This document shows, one piece after another, positions 24,919 to 32,844 of a stretch of DNA of 64,000 nt. The DNA is from Candidatus Methylomirabilota bacterium. GTDB lineage: Bacteria > Methylomirabilota > Methylomirabilia > Rokubacteriales > CSP1-6. A program made the translations under genes and the position numbers. The stretch's first letter is position 1, and every line of letters begins with the position of its first letter. A model generated the notes under the pieces. That model was not told the origin of the DNA. It saw nothing but the letters and a program-made list of their open reading frames with translations, and did not search any database. The DNA lies in assembly GCA_035764725.1 (NCBI GenBank), contig DASTYT010000047.1, positions 1 through 64,000 on the forward strand. Reading direction: 5' to 3'.

Positions 24919-27249
24919 GTAGATGAGATACGACGCGCGACGCTGGAGGAAGCTGGCTCGGTCGGCGTCGGCCCAGCTCCAGATGCGCGTCACGGGGTCC
25001 CTCCGCAGGAGGGACCAGATCGTCGAGCGGTTCACCAGCAGGTTCTGGATCGCGGCGGCCCGGAAGCTCGTCGGGTAGCGCCCCATCAGCTCGCGCGCGA
25101 TCGCGAGCCCCATCGGCGTGGTCTGCAGGATGTCCCGGTCCGTCACGACCAGGCGCACCCCCGCCAGCGGCTGATTGGCGAACATGCTCGAGGTCGGCGT
25201 GAACCGGATCGGCTCGAAGCGCACCCCCTGCAGCTGCAGCGAGTTGAGGCCCTGGGCCAGCGGCGCGGGGTCCTCGATCCAGGGCGCCCCGATCACCTCG
25301 AAGGGCATGTCGGTGCCGCGGCCGACCGAGAGATTGGTGGCCTCGAGCAGCCCCACGCCCGAGTAGAGGAGCGCCTGGGGGAGCGAGCGGATGTTCGGCG
25401 ACGGATTCACCCAGGGAAGCCCGGTCTCGTCGAACCAGCGCCGGCGGTCCCAGCCTTCCAGCGGCACCACGGTGAGGCTCACGTTGAGCTTCCGCTCGGC
25501 CACGATCATGCGGGCGAACTCGCCGATGGTCATGCCCGTCCGCACCGGGATGGTGTGCGGGGACGTGAAGGATCGGAGGTCCGCGTCCATCACCGGGCCC
25601 TCGACCAGCCGCCCGGTGATCGGGTTGGGCCGGTCGAGCACGATGACCGGCATGCCCCGGCGCGCCCCCTCCTCGAGGATGTAGACCAGCGTCGTGAGGT
25701 AGGTGTAGTAGCGGGCGCCCACGTCCTGGATGTCGAAGACGAAGGTGTCCACACCGCCCAGCATGGATGAGGTGGGCCGCCGCTCGGCGCCATAGAGGCT
25801 CCACACGGGTAGCCCCGTCGCCACGTCGCGGCCGTGCGGCACGTTGGTGTCGAGCTGGCCGGCCAGCCCGTGCTCCGGCGAGAAGATGGCCTTGAGCTTG
25901 ACGCCGGGCGCCGCGGCGAGGAGATCCACATTCCGCCGCCCCTGCGCGCTCACCCCGGTCTGATTGGTCACGAGGCCCACCGAGCGGCCCACCAGGGGCG
26001 CGAAGGACTGGGCCACGAGCTGATCGAGCCCGGTGCGCACCACCGTGGCACGCGGCGCGACGGGATCCGCGGCGGGCGCGGGCACCTCGGCCGGCTCCGC
26101 CACCCTCGCGGGCGGCGCCGCGCCGCCGAAGAACGCGGCCCCCACCTCGCCGCTCGTGCGCCGGCGGAGGTCCATCACGTTGCCCTTGCCGTAGGGGTGC
26201 ACGCGGTTGGTGAGGAGGATCGTGTAGACGCGGCTGGCCGGGTCCATCCAGATCGAGGTGCCGGTGAAGCCGGTATGCCCCACCGAGCCCACGGGGAAGA
26301 ACGAGCCGAGGGTCCGCGAGTAGGCGGACGACATGTCCCAGCCCAGCGCCCGCGTGGTTTCGCCGATCTGCTGCGGGGTCAGCATCGCGGCGATCGTGGA
26401 CTCCTTGAAGTAGCGCTTCCCGTCCAGCTCGCCCCCGCGCAGCAGCATGCGGCAGTAGCGCGCGAGGTCGTCCCCGGTGGAGAAGAGACCCGCGTGGCCC
26501 GCCACGCCGCCCAGGAGCCGCGCGTTGCCGTCGTGGACCGTCCCGCGCAGGAGTCCCGAGCCCAGGATCTCGGTGGGCGCGATGCGCGGCTTCCACTCCG
26601 CGGGCGGCCGGAAGGCCGTGTCCTTCATGCCCAGCGGCACGTAGAAGCGCCGGCGCGTGAACTGGTCGAGCGCCTCCCCGGACACGCGCCGTACCATCTC
26701 GGCGAGCAGGATGAAGCCGGTGTCGCTGTAGTGGAACGTGGTGCCCGGCGTGTAGACGAGCCCCGCCTTGGCGAGCAGCCGGGCCGTCTCCGGAAAGCCC
26801 CGCGGGATGGCCGTCGGGGACGGCAGGTCGGGGAATCCCGCGCTGTGGGTCAGCACCCGGCGCACCGTGATCTCCCTGTACGCGGGCCCGCCGAATTCGT
26901 GCACGTAGCGGCCGAGCGGCGCGTCCAGGTCGACCTTCCCGTGTTCGACCAGCCAGAGCACGGCGGGCAGCGTGGCCACGACCTTGGTGAGCGAGGCGAT
27001 GTCGTAGATCGTGTTGACGGTCAGGGGCTCGGGCTTCGGCACCAGCGAGCGCATGCCCCACGCCTTGCGGTACAGCACGCGGTCACCCTGGCCCACCACG
27101 ATGACCGCGCCGGGCACGTCCCCCGCCGCCGTGGAGTCACGGGCCGCATCGTCGAGGCCGCTCAGCTCGGGGGTGGTCGTCTGGGCCAGCGCGCGGCCCA
27201 CGAGGCCGACGCCGAGGAGCAAGCCGAGCAGGAGCGCGACGAGCCGCAC
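24916..27249 (-). CDS. Serine hydrolase (class C beta-lactamase-like) fused to DUF1343/NamZ-like exo-muramidase
   Basis: 777 residues with an N-terminal signal peptide (LVALLLGLLLGVGLVGRALAQ). The N-terminal domain (about 30-385) is a penicillin-binding-protein-like serine hydrolase with SLTK (SxxK), YSDTG (YxN-like) and HTGFTGTS. After a proline-alanine linker the C-terminal domain (about 410-777) is DUF1343, whose characterised member NamZ is an exo-beta-N-acetylmuramidase: GLVTNQTGVS, FSPEHGLAGQLD, FDIQDVGARYYTY, VLDRPNPI and NLSVGRGTD. The fusion points to periplasmic muropeptide recycling. The start is a GTG with TATGAT 6 nt upstream. The open frame beyond it shadows the divergent gene. 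Confidence 0.87.
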   Translation of the reverse strand: MRLVALLLGLLLGVGLVGRALAQTTTPELSGLDDAARDSTAAGDVPGAVIVVGQGDRVLYRKAWGMRSLVPKPEPLTVNTIYDIASLTKVVATLPAVLWLVEHGKVDLDAPLGRYVHEFGGPAYREITVRRVLTHSAGFPDLPSPTAIPRGFPETARLLAKAGLVYTPGTTFHYSDTGFILLAEMVRRVSGEALDQFTRRRFYVPLGMKDTAFRPPAEWKPRIAPTEILGSGLLRGTVHDGNARLLGGVAGHAGLFSTGDDLARYCRMLLRGGELDGKRYFKESTIAAMLTPQQIGETTRALGWDMSSAYSRTLGSFFPVGSVGHTGFTGTSIWMDPASRVYTILLTNRVHPYGKGNVMDLRRRTSGEVGAAFFGGAAPPARVAEPAEVPAPAADPVAPRATVVRTGLDQLVAQSFAPLVGRSVGLVTNQTGVSAQGRRNVDLLAAAPGVKLKAIFSPEHGLAGQLDTNVPHGRDVATGLPVWSLYGAERRPTSSMLGGVDTFVFDIQDVGARYYTYLTTLVYILEEGARRGMPVIVLDRPNPITGRLVEGPVMDADLRSFTSPHTIPVRTGMTIGEFARMIVAERKLNVSLTVVPLEGWDRRRWFDETGLPWVNPSPNIRSLPQALLYSGVGLLEATNLSVGRGTDMPFEVIGAPWIEDPAPLAQGLNSLQLQGVRFEPIRFTPTSSMFANQPLAGVRLVVTDRDILQTTPMGLAIARELMGRYPTSFRAAAIQNLLVNRSTIWSLLRRDPVTRIWSWADADRASFLQRRASYLIY

Positions 27250-27255
27250 CCCCTT

Positions 27256-27261
27256 ATCATA
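27256..27261 (-). promoter_or_regulatory. -10 box TATGAT, leaderless promoter
   Basis: On the minus strand TATGAT is followed after 6 nt (AAGGGG) by the GTG at 27249. This 31-nt divergent spacer also has TAGGCT 8 nt before the opposite ATG at 27281, a weaker -10 candidate. Confidence 0.5.
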
Positions 27262-27280
27262 CGTGCTAGGCTTCGCTCCG

Positions 27281-28210
27281 ATGCAGCGCATCTTCGTGAC
27301 CGGCGGCACCGGCTTCGTGGGCAAGCAGGTCATCCGTGCCCTCGTAGCCCAGGGCTTCCTGGTCCGTGCCCTCGTCCGCCACGGCTCGGAGCGTGATCTG
27401 CAGGGCTTCGAGTCGATCGAGCGCGTGCCCGGCGACGTGCTCAAGCCCGACGCCCTGCCCGCCTCCGTCGAGGGCTGTAGCGCGGTCGTGCACCTGGTGG
27501 GCATCATTCGCGAGCAGCGGAGCCGCGGCGTCACCTTCGACGCCCTCCACACCCGCGCGACCCAGAACATGCTGGCGGTGGCGCGCGCAGCCGAGGTGAA
27601 GCGCTTCCTCCACATGAGCGCGCTGGGCACGCGACCCGACGCGCGCTCCCGCTATCACCGGACCAAGTGGGCGGCCGAGCAGGCGGTGCGGACCAGCGGA
27701 CTCGACTGGACGATATTCCGCCCGTCGGTCATCTTCGGGCGCGGCGACGAGCTGGTGACGATGCTGGCCGGCATGATTCGGCGATTGCCCGCGGTGCCGG
27801 TCCTCGGCGACGGCCGCTATCGCCTTCAGCCCATCGCGGTCGAGCAGGTCGCCGAGGGCTTCGCGCGGGCCGCGCGCAATCAGCGCAGCGTGGGACACGT
27901 TTATGGCGTGGCCGGGCCCGCGGACTACCCGTTCGTCGAGATCCTCGACCGCATCGGGCGGGCCGTGGGGCGGGCCCGCGTGCGCAAGCTCCACGTGCCC
28001 CTGGGCCCCGTGCGCACCGCGACGTCGATGCTCCAGGCCCTGCCATTCTTTCCGCTCACGCGGGATCAGCTCACGATGCTGGAAGAGGAGAACGTCACCG
28101 ATCCGAGCGCCTTCTACGCGGATTTCGGCATTCGCCCGGAGCCGTTCGACCTCGGCCTGGCGCGTATGTTCGCCGAGGGCGCCACGCCGGCAAAGATCGC
28201 GGGAGCCTGA
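27281..28210 (+). CDS. NAD(P)-binding atypical SDR, complex I NDUFA9-like
   Basis: 309 residues of the atypical/extended SDR class. The nucleotide-binding motif is VTGGTGFVGKQV (residues 6-17), followed by VHLVGIIRE, the region LHMSALG and YHRTKWAAEQAVRTSG (YxxxK-like), then FRPSVIFGRGDE. This matches bacterial homologues of the complex I assembly subunit NDUFA9, and of NAD(P)H-binding epimerase-like proteins. The ATG at 27281 starts the Rossmann fold directly. It overlaps the next gene by one base. Confidence 0.85.
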   Translation: MQRIFVTGGTGFVGKQVIRALVAQGFLVRALVRHGSERDLQGFESIERVPGDVLKPDALPASVEGCSAVVHLVGIIREQRSRGVTFDALHTRATQNMLAVARAAEVKRFLHMSALGTRPDARSRYHRTKWAAEQAVRTSGLDWTIFRPSVIFGRGDELVTMLAGMIRRLPAVPVLGDGRYRLQPIAVEQVAEGFARAARNQRSVGHVYGVAGPADYPFVEILDRIGRAVGRARVRKLHVPLGPVRTATSMLQALPFFPLTRDQLTMLEEENVTDPSAFYADFGIRPEPFDLGLARMFAEGATPAKIAGA

Positions 28211-28668
28211 TGTCGGGCGCGGGGGGCGCCTTCGCCCATCAGCACGGCGACCCGCGCAGCCTCGCCGAGCGGATCGAGGCGCAGCTCCGCGCGCGCATCG
28301 AAGAGGCCGCCGAGATGGCGAGCCTCGACCTGCTGGTGGCCCTACGTGCGCGCGCCGGGCGCCCTGCCCCGGAAGACGGGAACGAGCGCGACCGCGCGGA
28401 GCTCTCCGCCCTCGCCTTCGAGTTCCTAGGCGCGCTGCGGTGCACGCTGGTCGCGGAGCTCCCGGAGGCCGAGCGCGCGGCGCTCGAGGCGGCCGAAGCA
28501 CGCGCGGAGGACGCGCGCGCCCACGCCCTGGCCGGACACGCGCGCCTCGCTCGCCGCCTGCCCGACTACTGGCAGCGCTTTGAGGCCGGGCGCCTCGCCT
28601 TCGCGGAAGCCCGCGTCGCGACCGTCGGGCAGGAGCGCGGCTGGCTCCGGCGGATCTTCGGCCGCTAG
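28210..28668 (+). CDS. Hypothetical helical protein
   Basis: 152 residues, not recognised. Almost entirely charged helix with coiled-coil character, for example PEAERAALEAAEARAEDAR followed by HALAGHARLARRLPDYW, and no signal peptide or membrane segment. Its ATG overlaps the stop of the SDR gene (TGATG), so the two are coupled. It converges with another helical protein gene, overlapping by CTAG; the two share a similar segment. Confidence 0.65.
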   Translation: MSGAGGAFAHQHGDPRSLAERIEAQLRARIEEAAEMASLDLLVALRARAGRPAPEDGNERDRAELSALAFEFLGALRCTLVAELPEAERAALEAAEARAEDARAHALAGHARLARRLPDYWQRFEAGRLAFAEARVATVGQERGWLRRIFGR

Positions 28669-29027
28669 GCCGCGCGTCGATCTGATGTGCCGGCTGGTGT
28701 GCTGGCCGATGTGCTGGCGGACGCGCCGGCCGATGCGCCGCCGGTCGCGCTCGCCGCAGCCGTCGCGCGCAGGCCCGCGACGGCCCAGAGGTCGGCGCAG
28801 GCCTCCAGGGCGCGCGACCATTCCTCGTAGCCGGCGAGCAGGCGCAGCCGTGCGGCGGCCAGTCGCGCCTCGGCCTCCTCGGTCCGGGCGCGCGCCTCGG
28901 GGTCGAGTCCCGCAAGCGCCGCCCCGGTGCCCGGGGACACGGCCAGACGGTCCAGGAGCTGTGCCAGGTCGGCTCGGAGCAAGCGGTCGAGAGCGCTGCC
29001 ATTCAGCGGGTTCGTGGGGCGACTCAT
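28665..29027 (-). CDS. Hypothetical helical protein with Ala/Ser/Thr-rich tail
   Basis: 120 residues, not recognised. A helical body (PEARARTEEAEARLAAARLR then LLAGYEEW) is followed by a low-complexity tail rich in Ala, Ser, Gly and Thr. The start is well supported: GGAGGAGG lies 5 nt before the ATG, with a -10-like TATATC further upstream. The helical segment resembles that of the convergent gene at 28210-28668. Function unknown. Confidence 0.6.
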   Translation of the reverse strand: MSRPTNPLNGSALDRLLRADLAQLLDRLAVSPGTGAALAGLDPEARARTEEAEARLAAARLRLLAGYEEWSRALEACADLWAVAGLRATAAASATGGASAGASASTSASTPAGTSDRRAA

Positions 29028-29051
29028 GGGGACCTCCTCCTACCAGGTAGA

Positions 29052-29057
29052 TATACT
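29052..29057 (+). promoter_or_regulatory. -10 box TATACT, leaderless promoter for the MFS gene
   Basis: TATACT ends 6 nt before the ATG at 29064. It lies inside a divergent AT-rich spacer that also serves the minus-strand gene at 29027, and overlaps the motif at 29053-29086 that recurs at 32789. Confidence 0.45.
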
Positions 29058-29086
29058 CAACATATGAAGAGGTGCCCTGTCAAGCC
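29053..29086. promoter_or_regulatory. Shared upstream motif, copy 1
   Basis: Aligns with 32789-32821 at about 24 of 34 positions. On the minus strand both copies run from CTTG, through an ATATGTT or GTATGTT core, to AGTAT, and both end near the -10 region of a minus-strand gene that has its own Shine-Dalgarno. Here the -35-like end is a perfect TTGACA (29079-29084). A common operator or promoter is inferred. Confidence 0.4.
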
Positions 29087-30281
29087 ACACTTGACTGGCG
29101 CGGAGGGCTCCCCCACAGTCGCGCGCGGGATGCAGCGCGATGCCTGGCTCGTCTTCGCCGCCAAGACCACGCGCACGTTCTGTTACGGCGCGCTGGGGGT
29201 CCTGGTGCCCGTTCACCTGGTCCGCCTGGGCATGGATGCCCGGGGCCTGGGTCTGGCGGTCACGCTGACCCTGGTATCCAGCGCCGCGCTCACGTTCGCC
29301 GTGCAGCGGCCCTCACGTCGCTGGGGGCCTCGCGTGGCCCTGGTGGGGCTCGCGGGGCTGAGTCTGATTGCGGGCGTGCTCTTCTTGGTGTCCTGGGAGC
29401 CATGGCTGGTGGTCATGGCCGCCATGCTCGGCAACCTCGCCGTGGGCACGGGGGAGACCGGCCCCTTCCAGGCGCTCGAGCAGGTCGTGGTGACGCGTGC
29501 CTCGCCGCGCGACGCGCTCACGCGCATGCTGAGCCTCTACAATCTCGTCGGCTACGTCGCCTCCGCCTTCGGCGCCGCGCTGATCGCCCGCCTCCCCGAC
29601 TCACCGCGTGGCGTCTTCGGGCTATTCCTCGTGGGGGCGCTCGTACAGGTCGCCGCCTACGCCCGGATGCGGCCGGCCGTCGCCGCGACACCGGCCCAGC
29701 GCGTGGCCTCGAGCGCGCCCTCGCGGCCCCTCGTGCGTCGCATCGCGGCGCTGTTCGCTCTGGATTCCCTCGCGGGTGGCTTCGTGATCCAGAGCATGGT
29801 GACGTACTGGTTCTACACGCGCTTCGGGCTGACCCTCGCGCAGCTCGGCTGGATCTTCTTCGGCACCCAGATCCTGTCGGGCCTCTCGCTGCTGCTTGCC
29901 GCGAGGCTGGCCCCGCGGCTCGGCCTGGTCAACACGATGGTATTCTCGCACCTGATCTCGAACCTCTTGCTGATCGCCGTGGCCCTGGCGCCTACGGCGC
30001 TGGGCGCGGTGGCCTTGCTGCTGGCGCGCCACCTCCTCTCCCAGATGGACCTGCCCACGCGCCAGACCTTCCTGATGCTCGCGGTGGAGGACCATGAGCG
30101 GGAGCATGCCGCCACGCTCACCAACACGAGCCGGACCCTGGCCCAGTCCGTGAGTCCGACCCTCACGGGATGGATCATGCAGGGGCTGTCGCTCTCCGCC
30201 CCGTTCATCCTGGGCGGCGGGCTCAAGATCGTCTACGATCTGCTGCTCTACGTGACGATCCGCAACGTGCGGATGCGCTAG
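29064..30281 (+). CDS. MFS transporter
   Basis: 405 residues, or 383 if started at ATG 29130. About twelve hydrophobic segments are arranged 6+6 around a hydrophilic loop near residues 215-240. Segments include TRTFCYGALGVLVPVHLVRL, QRPSRRWGPR (the loop 2-3 position of MFS proteins) and LLARHLLSQMDLPTRQTFLM. The last recalls MFS proteins next to stress or redox genes, but no substrate is evident. ATG 29064 follows TATACT by 6 nt, so the leaderless start is kept. It converges with the SDR gene through CTAG. Confidence 0.85.
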   Translation: MKRCPVKPHLTGAEGSPTVARGMQRDAWLVFAAKTTRTFCYGALGVLVPVHLVRLGMDARGLGLAVTLTLVSSAALTFAVQRPSRRWGPRVALVGLAGLSLIAGVLFLVSWEPWLVVMAAMLGNLAVGTGETGPFQALEQVVVTRASPRDALTRMLSLYNLVGYVASAFGAALIARLPDSPRGVFGLFLVGALVQVAAYARMRPAVAATPAQRVASSAPSRPLVRRIAALFALDSLAGGFVIQSMVTYWFYTRFGLTLAQLGWIFFGTQILSGLSLLLAARLAPRLGLVNTMVFSHLISNLLLIAVALAPTALGAVALLLARHLLSQMDLPTRQTFLMLAVEDHEREHAATLTNTSRTLAQSVSPTLTGWIMQGLSLSAPFILGGGLKIVYDLLLYVTIRNVRMR

Positions 30282-31072
30282 CTCCGCGGCGCCGTCGCCC
30301 CGAGCGCTCGGCCCATGACGCGGTCGACCAGGCCCGGAACGAGCGCGGCGAGACCGGCCAGGAGCCGCGCGGGCCGGTAGGGATACACCTCGGGGCGCGG
30401 GCGCCGCACGCAGCGCAGGATGGCGCGGGCCACCGTCTCCGCGGACTGAATCGGCCCCGTCCGGCGCATCTCCATGCGCCGCGTCTCGGCCTGATGGAAC
30501 TCGGTCGCCGTGTAGATCGGGTACACGAGGCTCACGACGATGCCGGTGTCGCGCAGCTCGAGCCGCAGCGCCTCGCTAATGGCGCCGAGGGCGAACTTGG
30601 TGGCGCCGTACGCCGCGCGCCCTGGCATGTTGCGCCGTCCCACTATCGACGACACGTTGATGACATGGCCGCGGCCCTGGCGGCGCATATGGGGGAGCGC
30701 GGCCTGGATGGCGACGATGGGCGCCAGCAGGTTCAGCTCGAGCAGCGCGCGGAACTCGGCGGTCGACGTGTCCTCGAAGCGAGCGGCGAGCCCGCGCGCC
30801 GCGTTGTTGACGAGGACGTCGAGCGCGCCGTGGCGCCGCGCCACCTCGTCCACCATCGCGCGCACCGCCGCCTCGTCGGTGACGTCGACGGGATGGACCG
30901 AGACCAGGGCGCCGCGTGCGCCCAGCTCGGCCGCCAGGGACTCCAGACGATCTGCCCGCCGCGCACAGAGCGCGAGGCGCATGCCCGCCTCCGCGAGCAC
31001 GCGCGCGGTGGCCGCGCCGATCCCGGCGGAGGCGCCCGTGATGAGGGCGACGCGCCCCCGCGGGTCAGGCAC
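30278..31072 (-). CDS. Short-chain dehydrogenase/reductase
   Basis: 264 residues of classical SDR architecture: cofactor motif TGASAGIGAAT, VNNAARG (NNAG type), VSSIVG, and the catalytic YGATK. The Arg pair after strand 2 (CARRADR) suggests NADP(H). It starts at GTG 31072, overlapping the end of the DCC-family gene by 8 nt, and is the last gene of a minus-strand operon (radical SAM, DCC, SDR). Substrate unknown. Confidence 0.9.
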   Translation of the reverse strand: MPDPRGRVALITGASAGIGAATARVLAEAGMRLALCARRADRLESLAAELGARGALVSVHPVDVTDEAAVRAMVDEVARRHGALDVLVNNAARGLAARFEDTSTAEFRALLELNLLAPIVAIQAALPHMRRQGRGHVINVSSIVGRRNMPGRAAYGATKFALGAISEALRLELRDTGIVVSLVYPIYTATEFHQAETRRMEMRRTGPIQSAETVARAILRCVRRPRPEVYPYRPARLLAGLAALVPGLVDRVMGRALGATAPRS

Positions 31073-31472
31073 GCGAGGTGCCGATGGCGCAGGAGATCCG
31101 GTAGCGGTTGCGGGCGATCCAGCGATATGCGAGCGGCGCCACGAGCCCCGCGCCGGGCAGGCGGAACAATGCGGCCGCCCAGCGCCAGCCCCGCAGCCGG
31201 CGGAGGATCTCGGGCAGCGCGTCGGCCCCGCCCAGCACGCGGCCGTCCGGGAGCACCAGCTGTATCGCCTCCATGCACGTGGCCTCCGCCATGGCGGGAT
31301 AGCGCGCGTGTCGCTCCGGCGCCTGGCACGGCAGGAACTCGAACGCGTCCGGGCGGGCGCGGCGCGAGACCCAGCCCACGCTGCCCTGGCACAGGCCACA
31401 GGTGCCGTCATAGATGACGACGGCGCGGCCGGGCGCCGCCTTCAGGTCTTTCGAGCTCGTGGGCTCGCTCAT
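31065..31472 (-). CDS. DCC-family (DUF393) thiol-disulfide oxidoreductase-like protein
   Basis: 135 residues. The family signature is VIYDGTCGLCQGSVGWV (DxxCxxC), with cysteines spaced as in DUF393 proteins, followed by the conserved Gly-Gly-Ala-Asp-Ala segment GGADALPEILRRL. Usual length is 120-140. Predicted redox function by family only. ATG 31472 has TACAAT 6 nt upstream, so it may be transcribed separately from the radical SAM gene 42 nt before it. It overlaps the SDR gene by 8 nt. Confidence 0.87.
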   Translation of the reverse strand: MSEPTSSKDLKAAPGRAVVIYDGTCGLCQGSVGWVSRRARPDAFEFLPCQAPERHARYPAMAEATCMEAIQLVLPDGRVLGGADALPEILRRLRGWRWAAALFRLPGAGLVAPLAYRWIARNRYRISCAIGTSRA

Positions 31473-31478
31473 GGGCTC

Positions 31479-31484
31479 ATTGTA
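31479..31484 (-). promoter_or_regulatory. -10 box TACAAT, leaderless promoter
   Basis: On the minus strand TACAAT (5/6 match) is followed after 6 nt by the ATG at 31472 of the DCC-family gene. It lies in the 42-nt gap after the radical SAM gene. Confidence 0.5.
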
Positions 31485-31514
31485 GGCGCGGAGGACCGTC
31501 CGGCGAAGCCGGCG

Positions 31515-32765
31515 TCAGCGGTACGCGCAGGGCGGCGTGGGGGTGCTCCAGACCACGCTCGGCAGATGCCGCCCGTCCGCGAAGAGTCCCTGCTGCAGCG
31601 GCGGACGCTCCCGCGCGAGGCGGCGGCCACCCAGGGTGAGGTAGTAGCCCGCGCGGTAGACGTCCACACCGAGACGCCGGAGATCCTCGGCGCCCCGCAG
31701 CACCACGCGGCGCCGCTCCGTCACGATGCGTTCGGCCGCGCGCGGACCGACGCCGGGCACGCGCAGCAGCAGGTCCTGGGCCGCGCGTGCCACGTCCAGG
31801 GGAAAGTCCTCCGGGTGCGCCAGGGCCCACGCCGTCTTGGGATCGTGCTCCAGCGGCAGATTGCCGTCGGCGGCGAAGGGCAGCTCGTCGAAGCGAAAGC
31901 CGTACTGGCGCATCAGGTGCTCGGCCTGATAGAGACGGAACTCGCGAGCGGAGGGCGTGGGCGGCAGGCCCTCCATCGGCGTGCCCGCCACGGGCTGGAA
32001 CGCGCTGAAGTGCGCGTGATGTAGCAGGCCCTGTCGCTCGAGCCGGCCCACCAAGCCCAGGATTTCCTGGTCCTGCTCGCCCTGCGCCCCCACCACGAAC
32101 TGCGTGGTCGTGCCCATGCGTGCGGGCCCGTCCAGCCGGTGCTCCAGCCGCGCGTCACGCGCGAGTCGGCCGGCGAGCTCGAGGCTCGGCAGCAGATCGC
32201 CCGAGAGGTCCTTTTCCTTGGCGAGCCGTCGCACCACGTCGTCGCGCGGCCCCTCCAGATTGACCGAGACCCGATCGCAGAGCCGCGCGGCCTCGCGCAC
32301 CTGATCCCGCTGGGCGCCCGGCAGGACCTTCATGTGGACGTAGCCCGTGAAGCCCTCCCGTCGCCGAAGGATGTGCACGGCGTCGAGCATCCGATCCATG
32401 GCGCGAACGGCGCGGCCCGGCACGCCCGAGGTGAGGAAGAGGCCGCTGACGAGCCCGGCGCGATGGGCCTCGACGAACGTGCGCGCGACCTCCTCCGGCG
32501 CCAGCGCGGTGCGCTTCACGTGGCCGCCGCAGAAGGTCGGGCAGTAGCCGCAGGACAGCGAGCAGGCGTTCGTCTGCATCACGCGCATGAGGCTGGTGCT
32601 GCCGCGCCCCGGGATTCGCACCTTGCGGATCCCGACGGGGCTCTCACCCGCGCCGGGAGCGGCCAGGCGGTGATGGGGCAGCGGCATGCCGTGCTCGCGG
32701 TCGTCGGCCGCGGCCTCCGAGAGAATGGCCAGTCGCGCGTGTCGGTCCAGGCCTTGGCTGCTCAT
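31515..32765 (-). CDS. Putative DNA modification/repair radical SAM protein with helix-hairpin-helix
   Basis: 416 residues. The radical SAM cluster motif is CSLSCGYC (CxxxCxxC, about residues 68-75) after MRVMQTNA. The C-terminal part carries a helix-hairpin-helix, LLLRVPGVGPRAAERIVTER, as in DNA repair proteins. This combination defines the putative DNA modification/repair radical SAM family. The partner uracil-DNA-glycosylase-like gene often found beside it is absent here. The start has GGGAGGTG as Shine-Dalgarno. It leads a minus-strand operon and is divergent from the enolase-superfamily gene. Confidence 0.87.
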   Translation of the reverse strand: MSSQGLDRHARLAILSEAAADDREHGMPLPHHRLAAPGAGESPVGIRKVRIPGRGSTSLMRVMQTNACSLSCGYCPTFCGGHVKRTALAPEEVARTFVEAHRAGLVSGLFLTSGVPGRAVRAMDRMLDAVHILRRREGFTGYVHMKVLPGAQRDQVREAARLCDRVSVNLEGPRDDVVRRLAKEKDLSGDLLPSLELAGRLARDARLEHRLDGPARMGTTTQFVVGAQGEQDQEILGLVGRLERQGLLHHAHFSAFQPVAGTPMEGLPPTPSAREFRLYQAEHLMRQYGFRFDELPFAADGNLPLEHDPKTAWALAHPEDFPLDVARAAQDLLLRVPGVGPRAAERIVTERRRVVLRGAEDLRRLGVDVYRAGYYLTLGGRRLARERPPLQQGLFADGRHLPSVVWSTPTPPCAYR

Positions 32766-32788
32766 GAGGGCACCTCCCAGGGAAGCTC

Positions 32789-32821
32789 ATACTAAACATA
32801 CGACGAGTAGTATTGCAAGCC
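32789..32821. promoter_or_regulatory. Shared upstream motif, copy 2
   Basis: Aligns with 29053-29086 at about 24 of 34 positions. On the minus strand it supplies TTGCAA and TAGTAT separated by 18 nt, plausible -35 and -10 boxes for the radical SAM operon. Confidence 0.4.
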
Positions 32822-32831
32822 CTCAGCGTCC

Positions 32832-32837
32832 TATGAT
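32832..32837 (+). promoter_or_regulatory. -10 box TATGAT, leaderless promoter
   Basis: TATGAT (5/6 match) is followed after 7 nt by the ATG at 32845 of the enolase-superfamily gene; no Shine-Dalgarno is present. The in-frame ATG at 32833 lies inside the box and is therefore unlikely to be the start. Confidence 0.55.
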
Positions 32838-32844
32838 CCGGCCC

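Noticed and set aside
28665..29027. Low-complexity Ala/Ser/Gly/Thr tail as evidence that this is not a gene
   Set aside because: A strong Shine-Dalgarno and a coherent helical body support a real gene; the tail is a simple GC-rich repeat.
29053..32821. Reading the shared TATGTT-N-AGTAT motif as a light-responsive MerR (LitR/CarH) operator
   Set aside because: I could not see a clear palindrome, there is no MerR regulator or photolyase in the window, and the published operator is not recalled exactly.
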